Shown here: positions 19,048 to 26,950 of the stretch, one piece after another | Layout: each line of letters opens with the position of its first letter | Numbering within the stretch: the first letter of the stretch is position 1 | NCBI GenBank assembly: GCA_023450085.1 | Contig: JAEXHI010000038.1 | Span: forward strand, 1 to 64,000 | Direction of reading: 5' to 3' | Source of the DNA: Bacteroidota bacterium | GTDB lineage: Bacteria; Bacteroidota; Bacteroidia; Sphingobacteriales; Sphingobacteriaceae | DNA length: 64,000 bases | Notes under the pieces: generated by a model | Seen by the model: the letters and a program-made list of their open reading frames with translations, nothing else | Databases searched by the model: none | What the model was told of the DNA's origin: nothing | Position numbers and translations under genes: made by a program

Positions 19048-19178
19048 TTGCGTATTTCTTTAAGTAGCTTTTTTACGGCATTACTTGGTTTAGCTATGGC
19101 CAATTGTCCATTTTGTTGAGCAATGGTTTTAGCTAGGGTTGATACTAAAATAGAATTAATGTGCTTAGCTATCAACAT
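19044..19178 (-). CDS. Possible small protein of 44 aa coupled to the TPR gene
   Basis: An open frame reads from ATG at 19178 to a TGA that overlaps the ATG of the TPR gene (ATGA, 19047-19044). The peptide is 44 aa: an N-terminal MLIAKHINSILVSTLAKTIA, a middle QQNGQLAIAKPSN, and a basic end KKLLKEIRK. The segment NGQLAIAKPSNAVKKLL looks protein-like, faintly recalling the C-terminal helix of STAS domains, but this is weak. The tight stop/start overlap is the main support. It could be a chance frame or a leader peptide. Confidence 0.35.
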   Translation of the reverse strand: MLIAKHINSILVSTLAKTIAQQNGQLAIAKPSNAVKKLLKEIRK

Positions 19179-19240
19179 AAGAAATTAACATGTGTTGATA
19201 ACAGACATTTAACGAAATGGTTGTGAGCTTGGTATGCGCT

Positions 19241-19257
19241 GTTAAAAAGTTTTTAAC
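19241..19257. repeat. Perfect palindrome GTTAAAAA-G-TTTTTAAC
   Basis: An 8-bp perfect palindrome with a one-base centre, between the 103-aa membrane protein gene and the TPR operon. It could end the pyr transcript or be an operator for the TPR operon; no T tract follows on the minus strand. Confidence 0.35.
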
Positions 19258-19309
19258 ACGGCTTTAATCATCGCTTTTAGCGAAGCCTACTGGCCTTTAG
19301 CGAATGGGA

Positions 19310-19621
19310 CTATTGTAATTTGTTGGTGTTTTTCCTTAAAATACTCCAATATCTGCCTTCATTATAATTCCAGTTGGCAAAGCCCGAACCCAAAATAATA
19401 ACGACAGAAATGATGATGAGATTGAAGATAAAGGTACCTAGGTGCGAAAAGGTGAAAAAGTCGTATTCGGTATCTCCAATAATGAAATAATTAACCAAAT
19501 CAATTAAAATAGATAGGGGTAAAGCAACAGTAATAAAAGTCTGGTAGCTGTGTTTTCTCCAGCTCCATTTTTTCCGTTTTTCTGTCCAATAATCTACAAA
19601 CTCTTTTTCTTTAGGGGTCAT
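19310..19621 (-). CDS. Small membrane protein, two helices, unknown function
   Basis: A 103-aa protein with a charged, Trp-rich N-terminus (EKEFVDYWTEKRKKWSWRKHS) and two membrane helices at about 28-47 and 61-81. I do not recognise the family. Its start codon overlaps the pyrB stop by one base (TAATG), so it is co-translated with pyrB. A link to pyrimidine synthesis is only positional. Confidence 0.7.
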   Translation of the reverse strand: MTPKEKEFVDYWTEKRKKWSWRKHSYQTFITVALPLSILIDLVNYFIIGDTEYDFFTFSHLGTFIFNLIIISVVIILGSGFANWNYNEGRYWSILRKNTNKLQ

Positions 19622-20556
19622 TAGCTATCTTTTTGGCTTGCCAAAAGATAAAGAACAGCCATTCTAACGGCTACGCCATTTTCTACCTGATTTAAAATGA
19701 TAGATTGTTTACTATCAGCCACGTCACTGGTAATCTCTACCCCACGATTAATAGGGCCTGGGTGCATCACTACAATTTCTTTATCTAGATTATCAAGAAT
19801 TTGCTTGTTTAAACCGTACATCATCGAATACTCTCTTCCCGTTGGGAAATATTTGATATCCATACGTTCAAGCTGTATGCGCAACATGTTGGCCACGTCG
19901 CACCAATTGAGTGCCTTAATTAAATCATGTTCTACTTTAACGCCCAAGGCACCAATGTGCTTAGGAATTAAGGTGGTAGGGCCACATACCATTACTTCTG
20001 CACCTAGTTTTTGTAGGCAAAGAATATTAGAAATAGCCACACGAGAGTGTAAGATGTCCCCAACAATCACCACTTTTTTGCCCGCTACATCGCCAAGTTT
20101 CTCTCTAATCGAGAAAGCATCCAATAAAGCTTGCGTAGGGTGTTCATGTGCACCATCGCCAGCATTTACAATTTGTGCGTCAATGTGGCGACTGAGGAAT
20201 TGACCAGCTCCAGCGTAAGGGTGGCGCATCACCACCATATCCACTTTCATGGCCAAAATATTATTAACCGTATCAATTAGGGTTTCACCTTTGCTTACCG
20301 AAGAGGAGGAAGCGGCAAAATTTACCACATCAGCCGAAAGCCTTTTTTCAGCCAGTTCGAAAGAAAGCTTGGTACGGGTTGAGTTTTCGAAAAAGATATT
20401 TGCAATGGTGATGTCTCTTAAAGAAGGAACCTTTTTAATAGGTCTGTTAATCACTTCCTTAAAATTATCAGCAGTTTCGAAAATCAATTCAATATCATTC
20501 AGGTTAATGTCTTTAATGCCTAAAAGATGTCGTGTTGATAATTTGTCTGCTGCCAT
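19621..20556 (-). CDS. pyrB: Aspartate carbamoyltransferase catalytic subunit
   Basis: A 311-aa enzyme of pyrimidine synthesis that joins carbamoyl phosphate and aspartate. The carbamoyl-phosphate loop STRT is at 59-62 (FFENSTRTKLSFELAEKRL), with HPTQALLDAF at 139-148 and the C-terminal MHPGPINRGVEI. Length is normal. No pyrI regulatory subunit lies next to it, as with class B or C ATCases. It lies 1 nt after pyrR. Confidence 0.96.
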   Translation of the reverse strand: MAADKLSTRHLLGIKDINLNDIELIFETADNFKEVINRPIKKVPSLRDITIANIFFENSTRTKLSFELAEKRLSADVVNFAASSSSVSKGETLIDTVNNILAMKVDMVVMRHPYAGAGQFLSRHIDAQIVNAGDGAHEHPTQALLDAFSIREKLGDVAGKKVVIVGDILHSRVAISNILCLQKLGAEVMVCGPTTLIPKHIGALGVKVEHDLIKALNWCDVANMLRIQLERMDIKYFPTGREYSMMYGLNKQILDNLDKEIVVMHPGPINRGVEITSDVADSKQSIILNQVENGVAVRMAVLYLLASQKDS

Positions 20557-20557
20557 T

Positions 20558-21103
20558 TTATTGCTTTTCTGATAATAAAATTACTTTGTCTTCTCCTTCA
20601 TTTTCCTTCCAGCTCACCTTTACCTTTTGTGAATCAACAGAGTCTACCTGCATACCAATGTAGTTAGCCTCAATAGGCAAGTGTCTCGAAAACCTACGGT
20701 CAATTAAAACCATAAGCTCTACACTTTCAGGTCGGCCATAAGCCAAAAGCGCATCCATTGCTGCACGTATGGTACGTCCAGTCCAAAGCACGTCATCAAT
20801 TAAAATCACTTGCTTGCCTTCAATAATAAAGTCAATGGTATTGCTGCTTGCGGTTACCAAGCCATCTTTTCTTCTAAAATCGTCCCTAAAAAAGGTAATG
20901 TCCAAATGGCCCTTTTTAATGGTATTGCTTTTTAAAATTTCCGAAAGTTCTTGGTGAACCCTGTCTGCAAAGAAAGTTCCCCTTGGCTGTATACCAATTA
21001 AAACAGTATTATTAAAATCAATATGGTTCTCAATTAGCTGGTGACAAAGCCGCTTAATTGTGATTTGAAGTTTTTGGCCGCTGAGTAGAGTTCTCTTTTG
21101 CAT
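20558..21103 (-). CDS. pyrR: PyrR: pyr regulator / uracil phosphoribosyltransferase
   Basis: A 181-aa type I phosphoribosyltransferase. The PRPP loop is VILIDDVLWTGRTIRAAMDAL, preceded by LIGIQPRG and FFRDDFRRKDG, all typical of PyrR. I place the start at ATG 21103; a TTG in frame at 21121 lies inside the -7 box and cannot be in the transcript. The leader is then only about 10 nt, so there is no room for the attenuator seen upstream of pyrR in Gram-positive bacteria. In this genome it may act mainly as a UPRTase or regulate elsewhere. Confidence 0.93.
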   Translation of the reverse strand: MQKRTLLSGQKLQITIKRLCHQLIENHIDFNNTVLIGIQPRGTFFADRVHQELSEILKSNTIKKGHLDITFFRDDFRRKDGLVTASSNTIDFIIEGKQVILIDDVLWTGRTIRAAMDALLAYGRPESVELMVLIDRRFSRHLPIEANYIGMQVDSVDSQKVKVSWKENEGEDKVILLSEKQ

Positions 21104-21118
21104 TGCACTGGGATTGCG

Positions 21119-21126
21119 CAAATATA
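21119..21126 (-). promoter_or_regulatory. -7 box of the pyrRB operon
   Basis: TATATTTG on the minus strand, an exact TAnnTTTG match; transcription should start near 21114. TTTTTG lies 25 nt further upstream, a longer than usual spacing. Confidence 0.6.
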
Positions 21127-21374
21127 GGTAAATGTTTTAAATGGGAAAGCCCAAAAATGCGCTAGTTTTCCATAATTTTTCCTTGTTGTTGAAAATCAAT
21201 CAAGTACCCTGTTGATTGGTGTTCCCGCTTTTCATTACAAGTCCGCACTCTTTGCACTCGATTGCGGGTTTTTCATTGCAATCGGGTTTATGATACAACC
21301 GCCTGTATAGCGCCTGTATAGCTATGTTGCTTTTTTGGGTTAGTGCTAAAAATGTTGAGAGACTTGCCTTAGAT

Positions 21375-21539
21375 AGACTTGCGAAGTTTTTAATCTATGT
21401 GGTTATAATTTTCTTAAATGAACCACATAGACACATAGTACACACTGCTTATAGAAGACTTACGAAGTTTTTAAACGGCGAAGCCTTCAACTTTACCTTA
21501 AGAAACGACATATGAATTGAAGTTAAACTTCGTAAGTCT
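21375..21539. repeat. AGACTTACGAAGTTT palindrome with an extra direct copy and a nested CTATGTGG palindrome
   Basis: The arm AGACTTACGAAGTTT at 21456-21470 is matched perfectly in inverse at 21525-21539. A 14/15 direct copy is at 21375-21389. Between the direct copies lies CTATGTGGTT (21395-21404) with AACCACATAG (21421-21430), a member of the CTATGTG family also seen near 29.9, 46.7 and 55.8 kb. Confidence 0.75.
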
Positions 21540-21586
21540 GGAATAGTCCCTCTTCGTTCTATATGGAATGATGTCAGGTTTGTTCT

Positions 21587-21686
21587 ACTGACCCTGAAAT
21601 AAATTTATTGCATAGCTTTCCGCTTCGCTACAGGTCAGGGTGACGTCAAATGGGCGGTTCGTCATGCTGAATTTATTTCAGCATCA
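21587..21686. repeat. Dispersed structured repeat, family B, copy 1
   Basis: A 100-bp element identical to 27481-27580 except at one position. It contains the pair CTGACCCTGA / TCAGGGTGACG and a terminal hairpin TGCTGAA-TTTAT-TTCAGCA. The inner segments CTGAAATAAATT and AATTTATTTCAG can also pair, giving two competing folds. Confidence 0.92.
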
Positions 21687-21908
21687 ATTTTAGGGGCTGT
21701 TTCGACAAATTTAATAATCGAACTGAGGATAAAATACTATTTGATAAAAGTTTGTCCGCGAAGCGACAGAACTGTAAATAGTAGTAAAAACCTATATAAC
21801 TCCCAAGTTCCCAACTCCTCTAAATCAAGAAGTTTTAATCTAAATCGTCATCATTCTGTCATGAAAGACAAAAAAACTCCTTAAATTTAATTAGCTGCAC
21901 GGTGTTTG

Positions 21909-21926
21909 TAGTTGTTTATGCAACTA
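21909..21926 (+). promoter_or_regulatory. Possible MarR operator
   Basis: TAGTTG-TTTATG-CAACTA is an inverted repeat with 6-bp arms, ending 5 nt before the marR ATG. Its size and place suit a self-regulating MarR dimer. No clear TAnnTTTG box is seen beside it. Confidence 0.4.
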
Positions 21927-21931
21927 TTGTT

Positions 21932-22378
21932 ATGGTAACTAATTTAATTTCATTAGAAGATAAGTACAATTTGCTAGGGGGCAGGTTGTTCATGTACGCG
22001 AGCAGAGTGCTTACGCAAAAGTTTAAGCTTAATGGTATATCGCTCACTAAAGAGCAATGGACTGTTTTAATGCAGTTGTGGATGAAAGATGGTATTTCGC
22101 AGCAGGTAATTGCTGATGCCACTGGAAAAGACAAACCGAGTATGACCAGACTACTGGACAATTTGGAGAGGGATGGCTACATCGAACGGCGAGCAGATGC
22201 GAAAGACAGAAGGCTCAATTTGATATTCCTAACCCAAAAAGGGAGGGAAATTGAGAGACAGGTGATGCCCGTGGCCGAAGAGGTTTTAACAGAACTGACC
22301 CAAGGGTTAACCACACAGGAAATAGAGACCGTGAAAAACGTATTTAATAAAATCTATCATAACATAAGCCTATTATAA
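21932..22378 (+). CDS. MarR family transcriptional regulator
   Basis: A 148-aa winged-helix regulator. The recognition region reads LTKEQWTVLMQLWMKDGISQ, then VIADATGKDKPSMTRLLDNLERDGYIERR, and the wing ends in DRRLNLIFLTQKG. I choose ATG 21932; a GTG at 21902 would add ten residues but overlaps the operator-like palindrome. It lies 1 nt before the tolC-like gene and heads the four-gene efflux operon, so it probably represses the pump and responds to a pump substrate. Confidence 0.93.
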   Translation: MVTNLISLEDKYNLLGGRLFMYASRVLTQKFKLNGISLTKEQWTVLMQLWMKDGISQQVIADATGKDKPSMTRLLDNLERDGYIERRADAKDRRLNLIFLTQKGREIERQVMPVAEEVLTELTQGLTTQEIETVKNVFNKIYHNISLL

Positions 22379-22379
22379 T

Positions 22380-23768
22380 ATGAGAAGAATATTTTTAGGG
22401 ATAGCGGCTTGTCTCATTGCGGGGCTACCCCGTTTACACGCCCAGCAATTTTATGTTTCCGAAACGCTTAAGCGAGCTATTGATGCCGCCATTACGGAAG
22501 ACAAGGGATTGGCCAATCACGATTTGGAAATACAAAAATTAACCCTCGAACGTAAAGGGGTGCTTAATAAATACATTCCAACCGTAGATGCTACGGCCAT
22601 GTATGGTTATTTCAACAATACGTTGGGAATTGACCTTCCAACCTTGAATTTACCCATTACTGGAATTTCTCTGTTTGATGGCCAACAGAACTTTAAAAAT
22701 AGGGGAAACCTTTTCTTTGGTGGGCTAACGGCAAAATCGGTGCTTTTTAGTGGTGGGCAAATTATTAATGGTGCCAAGGCCATTGAAGCAAAAAAACAAG
22801 GTACAGAATACTTAGCATCTCCTAAAAAAGATTCGGTGATTAGGGATGTGATTCATTCCTTCGACCAAATCCGTTTATTGGCCGAAGCGCAAAAGCTGGT
22901 AGACGAAAGTGAAATCCGTTTAAACAAAGAAAGAGAGCGAGTAGAGAAAGCCATTGCCAATGGTTTGGCCATTCCTTACGACAGGGATAAAATCAAATTG
23001 GCAGTGTTGGAGTTAGCTTCCAAGAAAATAGAACTGGAAGGGAAACGTAAAGTATTGTACCAAAAAATACAAGTACTTACCCACTACAACAATGCCCAAA
23101 TAGATAGCGTGATGTATCAATTGGAGCCTATTGTACTTTTGGAACCGCTTAATACCGATAATAGGGCAGAGATTAAAGCGCTTGAAAATTTTAAAACGGC
23201 CTATCAATACCTACTTAAAAAGGAAAAAGGAAGTTTCTTGCCCGTAGTAGGCGCTTTTGGAAGTTACAGCTATGCTTCGGTATTTGATGCCAAAACTACT
23301 TTTACTGGACCTGTAACCAATAATAATTACTCCTTAGGACTTAATAGCGCTAAGCTATCTCCTAATTTTATTGCAGGGGTAGCACTAAAATGGACTATTT
23401 TCAGCGGTTTTGAACGCAAGCATAAAGTTGACGAAGCTAAAATCAATATCCAGCAGATTGAAAATAAACTGGCCGATTCGAGAGAAAAAGTACAATTGCA
23501 GTTGCAGAACAATAATGTGCAATATGAAACTTTGTTAAGGCAAATTGATATTGCAGCGCAAAGAGAAAAAATTGCCAAAAACAACCTATTGATTGCACAA
23601 AAGCAATACAGCACGGGATTGATTAATGTAACTGAACGTTTAACCGTAGAAACAGACATTTATCAAAGCTCCCTGCAAAAAATCAACAGCATTGTAGAAC
23701 AGAGAAGATTGGCTTTAGAGACCATCTCGGCTACAGGAAACTTACAAAATTCACTTCAAGTAAAATAA
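22380..23768 (+). CDS. TolC family outer-membrane efflux channel
   Basis: A 462-aa protein with a signal peptide (about 1-21, ending HAQ) and the TolC pattern of long alternating alpha-helical hairpins. One is KLVDESEIRLNKERERVEKA and a C-terminal one is LLIAQKQYSTGLINVTERLT. The region FIAGVALKWTIFSGFERKHK is a typical strand-turn of the family. It forms the outer-membrane duct of a tripartite pump with the HlyD-like adaptor and the permease encoded downstream. It is followed by the adaptor after 3 nt. Confidence 0.92.
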   Translation: MRRIFLGIAACLIAGLPRLHAQQFYVSETLKRAIDAAITEDKGLANHDLEIQKLTLERKGVLNKYIPTVDATAMYGYFNNTLGIDLPTLNLPITGISLFDGQQNFKNRGNLFFGGLTAKSVLFSGGQIINGAKAIEAKKQGTEYLASPKKDSVIRDVIHSFDQIRLLAEAQKLVDESEIRLNKERERVEKAIANGLAIPYDRDKIKLAVLELASKKIELEGKRKVLYQKIQVLTHYNNAQIDSVMYQLEPIVLLEPLNTDNRAEIKALENFKTAYQYLLKKEKGSFLPVVGAFGSYSYASVFDAKTTFTGPVTNNNYSLGLNSAKLSPNFIAGVALKWTIFSGFERKHKVDEAKINIQQIENKLADSREKVQLQLQNNNVQYETLLRQIDIAAQREKIAKNNLLIAQKQYSTGLINVTERLTVETDIYQSSLQKINSIVEQRRLALETISATGNLQNSLQVK

Positions 23769-23771
23769 GTT

Positions 23772-24734
23772 ATGAAGAAATATACTTTTATACTATTGGG
23801 AATGCTTGCACTGGTATCATGCAGGCCAAAAAATAATATCGACAGCTTAATTCAGGGCAAAGTAGAGCGAGATGAACTTGCAGTAGTGGGTAAAATTGCT
23901 GGGCGCATTTCGAAAATTTATGTAAACGAAGGTGATTTGGTGAAAAAAGGGGATACGCTCGCTTTATTGGATATCCCTGAAGTGGAAGCCAAAAAAGCAC
24001 AGGCGCAGGGTGCGGTAAAATCTGCTGATGCACAATATGCGATGAGTGTACATGGGGCTACGGCAAATCAATTGAAGCAGTTGAATGCTAAAAAATCGGC
24101 CTTGAAAGAACAGTATGAGTTTGCCAAGAAATCATTGAAACGCATTGAAGCAATGGTGGTTGATTCGTTGGTGCCACAACAACAATATGATGAAGTGTTT
24201 GCTAAATACCAAGGTGCTTTGGCTCAATACACAGCCGTAGAAGCTGAAATTGCCGATGTGAAAAACGGTGTACGCATGGAACAGCAAACCATGGCTTTGG
24301 GACAAAAAGATAGGGCATTGGGAGCTTTGCAAGAAGTGAAAACTGCCGAAAAAGAAAGGTATGTGATTGCTCCACAGGATATGGTGTTGGAAACCATTAC
24401 TCTCAAAGTAGGAGAGTTGGCCCTGCCTGGCTATACCTTGTTTACAGGCTCGTTAAACAACACTACTTATTTCCGTTTTACCGTTCCCGAAAGTGAATTG
24501 AGCAAGTACAAAAAAGGCGAGGAAATTGAAGTGACGGTGCCTTATTTAAAGGATAAAAAAGTAAGTGGCGTGATCAGGAATATTAAACAGATAGGTGCCT
24601 ATGCCAATATTGCCACAGCCTATCCTGATTATAACATGCAAGATGCGCTTTACGAAATCAACGTGTTGCCTAAACAGGCTACAGAAGCTGCTGAGATATT
24701 GACTAAGTCTACCGTGACCATAACCAAACGATAA
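23772..24734 (+). CDS. HlyD family periplasmic adaptor, probable lipoprotein
   Basis: A 320-aa membrane-fusion protein. The N-terminus MKKYTFILLGMLALVSC has a lipobox with Cys17, so it is likely lipid-anchored rather than held by a helix. A biotinyl-lipoyl-like motif follows (GRISKIYVNEGDLVKKGDTL), then a coiled-coil hairpin (about 75-170), then the second lipoyl half (YVIAPQDMVLETITLKVGELA) and a beta-barrel domain. It links the permease to the TolC-like channel. Its stop overlaps the permease start (TAATG). Confidence 0.9.
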   Translation: MKKYTFILLGMLALVSCRPKNNIDSLIQGKVERDELAVVGKIAGRISKIYVNEGDLVKKGDTLALLDIPEVEAKKAQAQGAVKSADAQYAMSVHGATANQLKQLNAKKSALKEQYEFAKKSLKRIEAMVVDSLVPQQQYDEVFAKYQGALAQYTAVEAEIADVKNGVRMEQQTMALGQKDRALGALQEVKTAEKERYVIAPQDMVLETITLKVGELALPGYTLFTGSLNNTTYFRFTVPESELSKYKKGEEIEVTVPYLKDKKVSGVIRNIKQIGAYANIATAYPDYNMQDALYEINVLPKQATEAAEILTKSTVTITKR

Positions 24735-25912
24735 TGAGAGTTTTTTTTGAACTACTAAAACGTGAGTTTGCACTGTTTTGGAACAATAGTGTATTACGAA
24801 TCCTTTTTATTGGAGCGCCTATAATGTATGGCGTATTGTTGGGCTATGTGTACAACAAAGGTAAGGTGACTGATTTACCCATTGTAGTGGTAGATAAGGA
24901 CCAAAGCAAAATGAGTAAAAAGGCACTGCAAATGATGGAAGACAATGAAGTTTTGACCATATCTGCTTTGTTGCCCAATGAAGATAACCTGACCAGAACA
25001 GCACTTGAAAAAGAAGCGGTGTGTATCGTAATCATTCCTGAGGGATTTGAAAAAGGAGTGCTCACTAAGAAATATCCAGAAATAACCACCATTGTGAATA
25101 CGGCAAATGTGCTGACGGCAAATTATGCTTCAACGGCACTACAGGTATGCTTGGGAACACTTAAAGTGGGCGTGCAACTGGAAACGCTCAGAAAACAAGG
25201 AGTGCCTGAGAATTTACTGATGAGTCAGTATGAGCCTTTCAAAACTACTTTCATTAAGAAAAACAATCGTTCTACTAATTACATGTACTTTTTGTGGCCT
25301 GGGATATTGGCTACTGTTTTACAGCAAGTTTTGATGTTAGGTTTGGCACTTTCGTTTGCTTCGGAGTTTGAAAACGGGACGTTTAAGTTTTTGGTCAACA
25401 AAACCTCATCTACCTTTAAGCTAATTATGGTTAAGATAATTCCTTACCTCATCATGAGCTTTGGCATTTGGCTCATCTATTGGCTGTTTACTTGGTGGTT
25501 TAAAATTCCATTTTATGAGAATTTGGGTACGCTAACGCTCGCTGCGGGACTGTTTGTATTGTCGGTTTGTTTTATTGGTATTTTGGTGAGTTTATTAATT
25601 CCTAGCCAATTGAAAGCTACAGAAGTGTTAATGGTTATCGCTACGCCAAGTTTTATCCTATCAGGTTTTACCTGGCCATTAAGCCAAATGCCCGAGTGGA
25701 TTCAATACATTGCTTCTATTATTCCGTTAACGCATTTCTTGCCCATATTTAGGGTTTTAATTATCGAAAATGGGCCAACAGATTTGATATATCCTTATGT
25801 CCAAAATTTAATCATCATTACCGCTGTTGGTTTTGTACTTTCTTATATAGCATTGGCGTATAAAAAAAGAAAGCTGCAAAAGAAGGCAGCTACCGTAAAT
25901 AAAAAGAAATAA
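24734..25912 (+). CDS. ABC-2 type permease (YhhJ/YbhR-like)
   Basis: A 392-aa permease with one N-terminal helix (about 19-39), a large periplasmic domain (about 45-185) and five or six C-terminal helices. The signature SGFTWPLSQMPEWIQYIASIIPLTHFLPIFR is that of the ABC-2 membrane family. Such permeases normally work with an ATP-binding protein, but no ATPase gene lies in this operon or nearby. It either borrows a distant ATPase or works by another mechanism. The C-terminus is very Lys-rich. Confidence 0.88.
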   Translation: MRVFFELLKREFALFWNNSVLRILFIGAPIMYGVLLGYVYNKGKVTDLPIVVVDKDQSKMSKKALQMMEDNEVLTISALLPNEDNLTRTALEKEAVCIVIIPEGFEKGVLTKKYPEITTIVNTANVLTANYASTALQVCLGTLKVGVQLETLRKQGVPENLLMSQYEPFKTTFIKKNNRSTNYMYFLWPGILATVLQQVLMLGLALSFASEFENGTFKFLVNKTSSTFKLIMVKIIPYLIMSFGIWLIYWLFTWWFKIPFYENLGTLTLAAGLFVLSVCFIGILVSLLIPSQLKATEVLMVIATPSFILSGFTWPLSQMPEWIQYIASIIPLTHFLPIFRVLIIENGPTDLIYPYVQNLIIITAVGFVLSYIALAYKKRKLQKKAATVNKKK

Positions 25913-25918
25913 TGATTT

Positions 25919-25953
25919 ATTGAGGGATAGCAGAAGATAGGTTATCCCTCAAT
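25919..25953. terminator. Bidirectional hairpin between convergent genes
   Basis: ATTGAGGGATA (25919-25929) and TATCCCTCAAT (25943-25953) form a perfect 11-bp stem. On the minus strand it is followed by a T-rich stretch; on the plus strand the T tract is missing. Confidence 0.65.
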
Positions 25954-25972
25954 GAATTAAAGTGGCAATAGC

Positions 25973-26797
25973 TTAATAGTTTTTAATCATCTCCAGCAAT
26001 TTCTCATTTAATGCAGAGGTGATTTTTCCTGGCTTGCCTTTTTTTATAGGTTTTCCATCGAGGCTAAGTATAGGTAAAATATTTTTGGTAGAACTAGTAA
26101 TAAAAGCTTCGTCTGCATTAGCTAAATCATCTAGTGTAAAATCCCTTTCTTTAATATCCACCCCATCCAGTTGCATACTCAATACTTTGCCACGAGTAAT
26201 GCCGCGTAAAATATCAGTAACAGGCGTAAATACTTGTTGGTCTTTCACCATAAATATATTAGCTCTTGGGCATTCTCGTACGTCACCATGATGGTGATAT
26301 AAAAGGTCGTCGGCCTGTTTTAATTTCAATAGAGGTTGTAAACGGATGGCTTGTAGATAGTCGATGGTTTTTACGGAAGCCAATTGCCTTTGATATTGAT
26401 GAGATAATAGGTTTAAACCTTTGTTAAAGCTGTTAGGGCTATATTCAAATGGAGTTTGTACAATCACCAGATTGGGTTTGGCAATTTGATAGCCATCTTC
26501 GGAATAGCCTCCTGTTAGGATTATTTTTAAGCCAGAATTAGCAATATTGTTTTTTTCAAGTAGCGAGGTCACAGCTTTAAAAAGGTCTGTTCTATCGAAA
26601 CCAACTTCAAGGTTCATCTCACTTGCCGAATTAAAAAAGCGATTAAAATAATCCTCTATAAAAATAGGTTTGTTGTTTACTGTTTTAAGAAAATCGAAAA
26701 TGCCGTAACCACGTTGTACTGCTAAATCAGTAACTAGAAGTTTGGCTTCATTTTCGAGAAGTAATTGACCGTTAACGTAGGTATATGTGTTGTCCAT
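25973..26797 (-). CDS. Class IV PLP-dependent aminotransferase
   Basis: A 274-aa enzyme of the branched-chain / D-amino-acid aminotransferase and aminodeoxychorismate lyase family. The PLP lysine is K143 in SVKTIDYLQA, with VRECPRANIFMV, GITRGKVL and AFITSSTKNILPI further on. It lacks the longer N-terminal arm of typical IlvE proteins (about 300 residues or more), so a D-alanine aminotransferase or 4-amino-4-deoxychorismate lyase role is more likely. It could act with the PabB-type enzyme at 61.1 kb in 4-aminobenzoate synthesis, but substrate cannot be read from sequence. Confidence 0.82.
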   Translation of the reverse strand: MDNTYTYVNGQLLLENEAKLLVTDLAVQRGYGIFDFLKTVNNKPIFIEDYFNRFFNSASEMNLEVGFDRTDLFKAVTSLLEKNNIANSGLKIILTGGYSEDGYQIAKPNLVIVQTPFEYSPNSFNKGLNLLSHQYQRQLASVKTIDYLQAIRLQPLLKLKQADDLLYHHHGDVRECPRANIFMVKDQQVFTPVTDILRGITRGKVLSMQLDGVDIKERDFTLDDLANADEAFITSSTKNILPILSLDGKPIKKGKPGKITSALNEKLLEMIKNY

Positions 26798-26950
26798 TTT
26801 TTGCTTAAAGTTTTTTATGTAGAGTTTAAAAATAACGACAAGGACCGTATCGAAACCAAAGTTTGAAATAAAAAATAAAAGAACGAAACTAGATTAGAAA
26901 AAAGAACAAAATGAATGATACATTCAAGCTGATTATCTAACTTGCAAGCA

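Larger units (their letters stand above)
21127..21901. other. 775-nt gene-free region made of repeats
   Basis: I find no convincing gene. The region holds an 11-bp tandem duplication GCCTGTATAGC (21301-21322), a CTATGTGG-family palindrome (21395-21438), AGACTTACGAAGTTT palindrome arms (21456-21470 and 21525-21539, with a further direct copy at 21375-21389), and family B repeat copy 1 (21587-21686). The final 200 nt lead into the marR promoter. Such layering suggests repeated insertion of small palindromic elements. Confidence 0.6.

Noticed and set aside
19181..19203. TTATCAACA, close to a DnaA box, on the minus strand
   Set aside because: A single site with a mismatch to TTATCCACA and no cluster, no dnaA/dnaN neighbours; not an origin.
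21324..21515. 63-aa frame in the repeat-rich gap before marR
   Set aside because: It is made of repeat arms (CTATGTGG and ACGAAGTTT) and has no protein-like character.
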